A stretch of 64,000 nt of DNA, taken from NCBI RefSeq assembly GCF_030052815.1, contig NC_079496.1, forward strand, positions 38,899,593 through 38,963,592, written 5' to 3'. Below, one piece after another: positions 58,182 through 64,000 of the stretch. The notes beneath the pieces are model-generated. The model was not told the DNA's origin and did not search any database. It saw only the letters and a list, made by a program, of their open reading frames with translations. The DNA is from Hevea brasiliensis. Taxonomy: Eukaryota; Streptophyta; Magnoliopsida; Malpighiales; Euphorbiaceae. Each line of letters opens with the position of its first letter. Position 1 is the first letter of the stretch. The position numbers were made by a program, and so were the translations under genes.

Positions 58182-59225
58182 TTAGTTTCTGAACAACTGT
58201 GGGTGCTGTCTCCTCATGTTCTCTTCACGTTCCCAAGTAGCGTCCTGGCCTGAATGATGGTTACACAGCACTTTATCCAGGTGTATCTGTTTATTCCTCA
58301 GTTGCTTCACCTCATAAGCTAGAATTTCTATTGGTTCTTCCTCATATGAGAGGTCTGGATTTACCTCAATCTCTTCAACTGATAGTACATGAGATGGGTC
58401 TGATATGTACCTCCTTAACATGGACACATGAAAGACACTGTGTATCCTTTCTAGCTCTGGAGGTAATGCCAACTGATATGCTAAAGGACCCACTCTTTCC
58501 AGAATCTCATATGGTTCGATGAAACGAGGACTCAGTTTCCCCTTTCTGCCAAATCTCATAATCCTCTTCCAAGGAGAAACTTTGAGGAATACCTTATCAC
58601 CCACTACATATTCAATATCTCTTCTCTTTAGACCAACATAGGACTTCTGACAGCCTGATGCAGCCTTGAGTCTATCTCTGTTCAATCTGATCTTTTCCTC
58701 TGTCTGCTGAACAATTTCTAGCCCAATCATTTTCCTTTCACCTACTTCATCCCAACATAAGGGAGTTCTGCACTTTCTGCCATACAAAGCTTCATATGGA
58801 GGCATCCCAATGCTTAATTGGTAGCTGTTGTTATAAGCAAACTTAATCAAAGGCAAGTGTGTATCCCAACTACCTTCAAATTCAATCACATAAGCCCGTA
58901 GCATATCCTCCAATATCTGAATTACCCTTTCAGACTGGCCATTTGTTTGCGGGTGGAATGCTGTGCTGAAGTTCAATCTAGTTCCTAGGGCTCTCTGAAG
59001 ACTACCCCAAAATCTAGAAGTGAACCTAGGATCTTTGTCAGATACAATCGATACTGGCACTCCATGCAGTTTTACAATCTCATTTATGTACAATCTGGCC
59101 AATCTTCCCAGGCTATAGTCCATCCGGACTGGCAAAAAGTGAGCAGACTTGGTTAGTCTATCAACTATAACCCATACTGCATTATGACTATTCTGTGTCC
59201 TTAGAAGTCTCATCACAAAATCCAT
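58182..59225 (-). CDS. pol: Integrase core to chromodomain of element H (open, 347 codons, 5'-truncated)
   Basis: The longest open frame of the window. The DDE triad is intact: Asp2 (MDFV), Asp63 (VSDKD) and Glu99 (GQSERV), with exactly 35 residues between the last two. Then come the GPY/F-like module (GKLSPRFIEPYEILERVG, about 229-246) and a chromodomain (about 290-345: LRNKQIHLDKVLCNHH, DATWEREENMRRQHPQLF). The integrase zinc-binding part, RT and protease are missing upstream. The coding sequence is joined near 59235 to an integrase fragment of another lineage. No start codon context is seen; the Met lies inside a normal integrase sequence. It passes SERVIQILEDML without the intron. Intactness points to recent movement, not to a working enzyme. 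Confidence 0.85.
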   Translation of the reverse strand: MDFVMRLLRTQNSHNAVWVIVDRLTKSAHFLPVRMDYSLGRLARLYINEIVKLHGVPVSIVSDKDPRFTSRFWGSLQRALGTRLNFSTAFHPQTNGQSERVIQILEDMLRAYVIEFEGSWDTHLPLIKFAYNNSYQLSIGMPPYEALYGRKCRTPLCWDEVGERKMIGLEIVQQTEEKIRLNRDRLKAASGCQKSYVGLKRRDIEYVVGDKVFLKVSPWKRIMRFGRKGKLSPRFIEPYEILERVGPLAYQLALPPELERIHSVFHVSMLRRYISDPSHVLSVEEIEVNPDLSYEEEPIEILAYEVKQLRNKQIHLDKVLCNHHSGQDATWEREENMRRQHPQLFRN

Positions 59226-59235
59226 AGTTATCCGT

Positions 59236-59500
59236 TCCTTTACAATGTTTCATTGGGTGCCACTTGTATGCTAGCTTGACACTTATTATTGTATACAAAT
59301 TCTGCTAGTGGGATGTATCTGTCCCATCTCCCTTCGGATTCAATGACACACGTTCTCAGTATATTCTTGAGGGCTTATCACATATTACAAGTTATTATTA
59401 TCATTTCATTTCATTATTTATAGAAACTCAATGAGTTTCAAAATTTACCTGAATCACTTGTTTCGACTGTCCATCCGTCTGAGGATGATAAGTAGTACTG
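59236..59500 (-). pseudogene. Intron-bearing integrase fragment of element H
   Basis: The minus strand has a DGQS-like region, CAG|GTAAAT opening a 74-nt gap (59375-59448), then ALKNILRT-like and YIPLAEFVYNN stretches, and stops. It closely matches element B's first fragment. The gap ends in AA where element A has AG. It duplicates a region also present in the downstream integrase, so the element carries this part of integrase twice, from two lineages. Confidence 0.65.
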
Positions 59501-60240
59501 ATATCTCTAACCTTATAGCAATTACTGTGGTACAAGTAATTCACATTAATGTAACCGAGTCACTGACTCTAGCTACCTTACAAGTGTAGTCGTTTGATAG
59601 GCTAGTTCTAAAGTTTTAAATTTCTGACTAAAATTTTCACATTTATTTTCAGTAATAGTACTTTATTCGGGCGCAACTGTATCAGTTTATAGATTATTTA
59701 CTAATATTCTTAATTTATTGTATCACGAGAAAGCACGTAGCTCTACACAATAATCTCGTGTCGATACTGTAATCTGCAGCTTACAATACAAATATCGAGA
59801 ACATTACATAGTCACTACGTTATAACCTCATGGACTAGGTTTTCTAACATCTTATCTTTCTCGAATCCACTAATATCCTAAACCGATTCTGATTACAATA
59901 TCCATTAATAATTACTAACAGTAACATCTTTGCCCTCATCTAGAGCAATTCTATTACTATAACTTACTTTTAGGTCCTCTTGCCTTACATTAAGTAGGCT
60001 CACCAATTAGCTTTATAATTTATGGTGTTTTAGAAAATACTTTTAGCTAACAATTCTTCCAAAATTAATGTCAATCATACTTGTTATTATAGTTTTTATC
60101 CTAAAAAAAACTAATCACTAACGCATCAAAATTTATTCCCCTGTAAAGGAATAGCAACAAAACATAGAATTATAACACTAACATATAAATAAGTAGTGTT
60201 GGGATCAAATAATAACTCATTGTTTCCTTCAAAAATTAAG
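59500..60240 (-). other. Non-coding filler of element H
   Basis: No reading frame of note. The left half matches element B (11300-11690) and the right half matches element D (30870-31130). It stands where protease, RT and RNase H would be in an autonomous element. Confidence 0.6.
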
Positions 60241-60249
60241 AACTTACCA

Positions 60250-60910
60250 GTAGCTACATCCGAAGTTTCTGCTCTTTCTCCTTAGCGCTTAGTGGATGCT
60301 CTGACTGGTGCGCTACTATATTCGGGTTCATTTACTGTGTTATAGTGGTGAGGAGTACCAACTCTATTTCTATCTCGACTCTGACTGACAGTCTGTGGAC
60401 TCCGGAGAGCGGATCGAGGTGCTCTAGTACAATCTTTAGCAAAGTGTCCAAGTTTTCCACAATTGTAGCAGGCTCCAGAGGCCTTACAACAAATACCTCC
60501 ATGTAGCTTACCACAAACATGGCAGAAATGGGCAGAATAGGAACTTCTGGTTGTTCGACGACTAGATCTTGGTGTTCTCTGCCCTAATGATCCGCTTCTA
60601 TCATATCTCTGAGCTCGGGGTCCTCAAATTCTTTTCTCTTCCCCAAATTACTGCTTGAGTTCTGACCTGTAGATTTCTCCCTCTTCTCTATTTCGCACTG
60701 CCCTTGTGGGGGTTGGGTCTATACTTGGGCTTGGGCTGATAGATTATCAGCCATTTATTGGAAGAAAGTGGCCATTTGCTGCGCCATTTGTGCAGTAATT
60801 TGTACTGGTAAAACTGATACAGTTGGGCCTTCGACACTTTGTGGAGTTGGGGCCTCAACTTGTACTTCTGCTATCACGGATTGTTCTATTGTCTCATTCT
60901 TCTCTTCCAT
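60250..60910 (-). pseudogene. gag: Capsid-less gag of element H
   Basis: ATG at 60910-60908 opens MEEKNETIEQSVIAEVQVEA. A Gln/Met-rich helix (QITAQMAQQMATFFQ) and a stop follow, then a basic linker. In another frame near 60440-60530 lie two complete zinc fingers: CHVCGKLHGGIC and CYNCGKLGHFAKDC (CX2CX4HX4C). The capsid domain between helix and fingers is missing, as in element D. In-frame stops and the frame change prevent one continuous product. The RNA-binding fingers are the best preserved part. Confidence 0.65.
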
Positions 60911-61077
60911 AACTTTTCACAGGATTTTCTATTCTTGTACAACCAGCACAAAGAGATTCCTCTCTATTAGTTCATATTTATGATGTAAATGTACTATATG
61001 TATCAAACATTTGAGCAGTTGTAGTTATCGACAAAAAGATTTCAAATTCACAGTTCGAAATTTACTTTAAAACCATT

Positions 61078-61089
61078 GCTCTGATACCA
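61078..61089 (-). promoter_or_regulatory. Primer binding site of element H
   Basis: On the minus strand TGGTATCAGAGC (complement of initiator Met tRNA 3' end) lies seven bases after the 5' LTR end TGTGACA. Confidence 0.9.
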
Positions 61090-61096
61090 CAAAACA

Positions 61097-63447
61097 TGTC
61101 ACACCCTACTCCTATGTAAGATGTAACATGATCCCGTAGTATACCTAATGAATTATCGTACTTCGCCTACCGATAATCCATTAAATATACTACAAGGGAT
61201 TTTAAAACAATTTTCATGAAATTTAAATCATCGATTAAAATCTGGTGTTATAAAATTTTTTTCAAAATTTCGGCAAAGTGCCGGTTGTATTTTGAGAAAA
61301 TAGTTCTTCAAAACCTGCAAAGAACACACTACCAATATGTTTTCTCAAATACAACTTCAATAACTTCATTTGAAGCCATAATTCAAATCTCAATAATCAA
61401 ATCAATCTCCTCATAAAAGAAACATTTCATTAATTACAAGACTCAAAATTAATATTACTAAACTATTCAGATAAATGAAATCCCAAATTTACATTTACAA
61501 TAATTTAAATTTAATTACATACCAAAATATTTTACAAGAGTTTTTATACAACTGCTCAAATAATTTACATACATATTATTACATGCATACATCAAAACCT
61601 ATGTACATGGGTATACCTATGATATACCTGGAGCTGATCTGAATGTGTCTTCAAAGAAACTTACTCGCTGCTCTATGCTCTTCTTACCTACGATAGCATA
61701 CAAAGCTATCGCTGAGTGGTGAACTCAGTGGTGCACAACTATAATTTAAAACATAGTACAATATACATTGACAAAATTTACAGCAAATAATTTGGAAATC
61801 TGAATACTTATCAAATTCTGAAACTCAAAATATTCATTGCCAATAATGTAAATCATCTGTATAAAATGACTTTGATCACGAAATTCAATTTATCAAATCA
61901 TAACTAACCATTTAAGGTAATTCCAACAAAATCAATTATACATAAATCATAATTGAAATCACAATTCTTTACTATTCAAAAAATATTCCGTATCTCAAAA
62001 ACCATTATGTATCTCAAAAACCATGCTGTATCTCAAAAATCATTCTTTATCTAAAAAATCATGCTGTATCTTAAAAACCATGCTGTATCTCAAAAATCAT
62101 GTTGTATCTCAAAAATCATTCTTTATCTCAAAAACCATGCTGTATCTCAAAAATCATTCTTTATCTCACTACTATGCAAGACTAATCCGAAAGGGCCATG
62201 TTCGAAGTGATTCTAACTCCCTATGGTCGGGGAGGTCGAATCAGATTCTAACTCCCTTTGGTCGGGGAGGTCGAATCATTGTGCACAATACACATCACAA
62301 TAATGAATCTTCCGCAAGGGCCATAACGATAAAAAACTTAGATCTAACCTCAAATCAAAGGAAAATCTAAGCCTGTGCACGTACCATGGTAATCAAAACA
62401 CAACTAACTCCATTGTCTTCTCAACAAATGAGAGAGATGGGTAATAACCTAGTCAAGCATCTATAGTGAGATATAAAACAATATCACAATCCTTTTAGTG
62501 AGCATAAATCACAATATAATTCGATTCAAATTCAATTCCAATATCCAATAATTTTTATGCTCATCATAATTCAAATCATAAATTTGCATTTTTCCATGAA
62601 AATTACCATCAAAATTCAAAATATGTTCTATCACAATTTTCCAAAACATAATTTATTCAATCCATAACAATGCTTAATACTTGTGGAAATACCATTTCAC
62701 AAAGATAAAGTCATACATACTATAACAATGTTCAATTCGGTTTGGAAGAAGAATGAAGAAGATGAAGCATACTTAGTGGAGAAATCTGTCCACTAACGTT
62801 ATATTTTAATGTCCATTTAGCTCACTTAGTGGACCACTAAGTTTAGTTAATGAATAATTAATCCAAAGTTTCCAAATTTGCAATTTTGTCACCACTTCTT
62901 TCACTATTGATATAATGTACCACAATTTAATTTTTATGACTTTTTTAAAGTTTAATATCATTTATTTTTAATGGACATTGAGATCAAAAGGCAACTCGGG
63001 GTGCCAAATGACCACAATGCCCCTGTTCGGGTTGCATTCCCGATTTTTCGGTAACATCGAGTTTTGTCCGTTTTTCGATTTCTCACTTTTGTTTGTACTA
63101 ATTAATTAATTTTTCTTTGATATTTCTAATGGTATTTATGCTTCAATAGATGTCTATTTGAGTCTTAAAAATATTTTTCCAGGGTTCTCCGCGGTCCAGG
63201 GCTAGTCAACGGTCCACGCCGCAATTTCCCGGTGCGGTCACCCATCGCTAGGGTTCTCGGCTCGTTTAACTTGGTTACATTTCATTGCTATGATTTTTCC
63301 TTTGTTTTTCTTATATTTTCTTTTCTTGTATTTCATTATTTTATGTCTCCTCACTCATATCTAAGTGTAGTTCTAGGCATCCTAACTGTCCGGATAACAC
63401 TGGTCACCGGAATAGTAGAACGCACTACTGAACATAGTGGTGTTACA
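61097..63447 (-). repeat. 5' LTR of element H with a 1,804-bp internal deletion
   Basis: It matches the 3' LTR almost base for base but is 2,351 bp long. Between ACAAT (62725-62729) and GTTCAATTCGG (62730 on) it lacks what corresponds to 55606-57409 of the 3' LTR. It keeps the 5S-like module (63222-63272), the minisatellite and the hairpins. The deletion is private to this LTR, so it happened after insertion. Confidence 0.9.
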
Positions 63448-63452
63448 CCTTG

Positions 63453-64000
63453 ACTCGCAATCATTGAATTTCTTGCTCAGGTAATAAATGGCCCTCTCCT
63501 TTCGCCTTGTATTGTCGTTCTACCCTAAAACACATCCCATTGAATTTTGTTGGACTGCCATGTATAGAATCAACGGTCTTCCCGCTATTGAAGGGACCAA
63601 TATTGGCGGGTTTGATAAGTACTGCTTAATTTTCTCGAAAGCCTCTTGACAAACTGAATCCCTTTGAGAGGTGTTGTTCTTTCTGAGTAGTCTAAAGATG
63701 GGTTCAGCTTTAGCAATGAGATTGGAAATAAATCTTGAAATTTAGTTCAGCTTCCCTAGGAAACTGCCCACCTCCCTTTCTATTTTTGGGGACGGCATCT
63801 CTTGAATGGCTCGAACTTTGTCCGGATCCACTTTTATTCCCTTCTCACTCACTATGAATCCCAACAGCTTTCCAGATCTATCTCCGAACACACATTTGGC
63901 TGGGTTCAACTTCAGCTGATACTTTCTGAGTCTTTCGAATACTTTCCTCAGCACCTATACATGGCTTTCTCCCTCCCTAGATTTGATGATCATGTCATCC
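63453..64000 (-). pseudogene. pol: Reverse transcriptase end and RNase H start of element F
   Basis: The minus strand from the window edge reads FERLRKYQLKLNPAKC, SGKLLGFIVSEKGIKVDP, PSPKIEREVGSFLGKLN, stop, ISRFISNLIAKAEPIF, YLSNPPILVP, LILYMAVQQNSMGCVL, stop, and AIYYLSKKFNDCESR. This is the RT thumb and first RNase H of a Tat element. The frame continues at 53968 beyond nested element H. Two stops break it. The FIDD catalytic block should lie just right of the window. Confidence 0.85.

Larger units (their letters stand above)
53974..63447 (-). mobile_element. Element H: chimeric Tekay-type element with both LTRs and target duplication
   Basis: It is flanked by CCTTG at 53969-53973 and 63448-63452. 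In minus-strand order: 5' LTR (61097-63447), primer binding site, capsid-less gag, filler, an intron-bearing integrase fragment, a second integrase core with chromodomain, polypurine tract and 3' LTR (53974-58127). No protease or RT is recognisable, so it is non-autonomous. The LTRs look nearly identical outside one large deletion. Confidence 0.9.
34201..64000 (-). mobile_element. Element F: Tat-type Ty3/gypsy element, 5' part beyond window
   Basis: On the minus strand, pol runs from the right window edge (RT) through RNase H, a second RNase H and integrase to about 51908. It is followed by a repeat-rich 3' UTR, a polypurine tract and an LTR that starts TGTCGACACC at 49857. The second, archaeal-like RNase H between RNase H and integrase is diagnostic of the Tat/Athila group. 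Elements G and H are nested in it. Its left end is within 34201-34216; a minus-strand LTR ending GGCGACCGCA at 34216 would give the usual CA terminus. Confidence 0.75.

Overview
ORGANISM. The window is AT-rich plant DNA made almost entirely of nested LTR retrotransposons. The evidence is Ty3/gypsy polyproteins with integrase chromodomains (Tekay/Del type), a Tat-type element with a second archaeal-like RNase H, and primer binding sites complementary to plant initiator-Met tRNA. A eudicot tree or shrub genome fits, but species cannot be fixed from sequence alone. No intact host gene was found. The only candidate host sequence is an exon-like stretch near 17338-17441. LAYOUT, left part. 1-7676 is element A (+), the decayed gag-pol of a Tekay chromovirus, followed by two LTRs placed head to tail with about one base between them (4066-5871, 5873-7676). 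A sits inside the 5' LTR of element B (7677-17324, +), a non-autonomous element with 4.9 kb LTRs and a 1.3 kb degenerate interior. 17325-17861 is unassigned. Element J (-, 17862-23752) is a decayed Tekay pol holding solo LTR K (19567-21105). It is cut by element D (+, 23753-31164). D's 5' LTR holds solo LTR C (24940-28382, target duplication ATTTT). D is cut by LTR E (31165 to about 34200). LAYOUT, right part. From about 34.2 kb to beyond the window lies element F (-), a Tat-type element. It has a very long 3' LTR (about 6.1 kb after removing insertions), a 3' UTR full of tandem repeats, and a pol split in two. On the strand opposite to pol, F carries an accessory gene with its own TATA box, an intron, a 'putative gypsy-type transposon' (Transposase_28-like) domain and a C-terminal coiled coil. 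Two elements are nested in F. G (37864-47388, target duplication GTCCA) splits the first exon of the accessory gene and itself holds a composite insertion (40357-45594, target duplication AGTAA). H (53974-63447, -, target duplication CCTTG) splits pol. The chain J > D > E > F > G > insertion in G is six levels deep. MOST INTERESTING. (1) All Tekay-type LTRs here carry a short module resembling the 3' half of 5S rRNA. (2) A 74-nt GT-AG-like intron lies at one exact codon of integrase in three copies and is absent from two related lineages. (3) A double hairpin in the LTR leader shows compensatory changes between subfamilies and is followed by a conserved splice-donor-like AG|GT and, about 0.4 kb on, an acceptor-like site. 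(4) The antisense accessory gene of F appears to lie inside the LTR. (5) A 215-bp unit with LTR-like inverted termini and tRNA-like A and B boxes lies at 45379-45594. Every pol copy is broken. The two H LTRs look nearly identical to the eye apart from one large deletion, so H is probably the youngest insertion.
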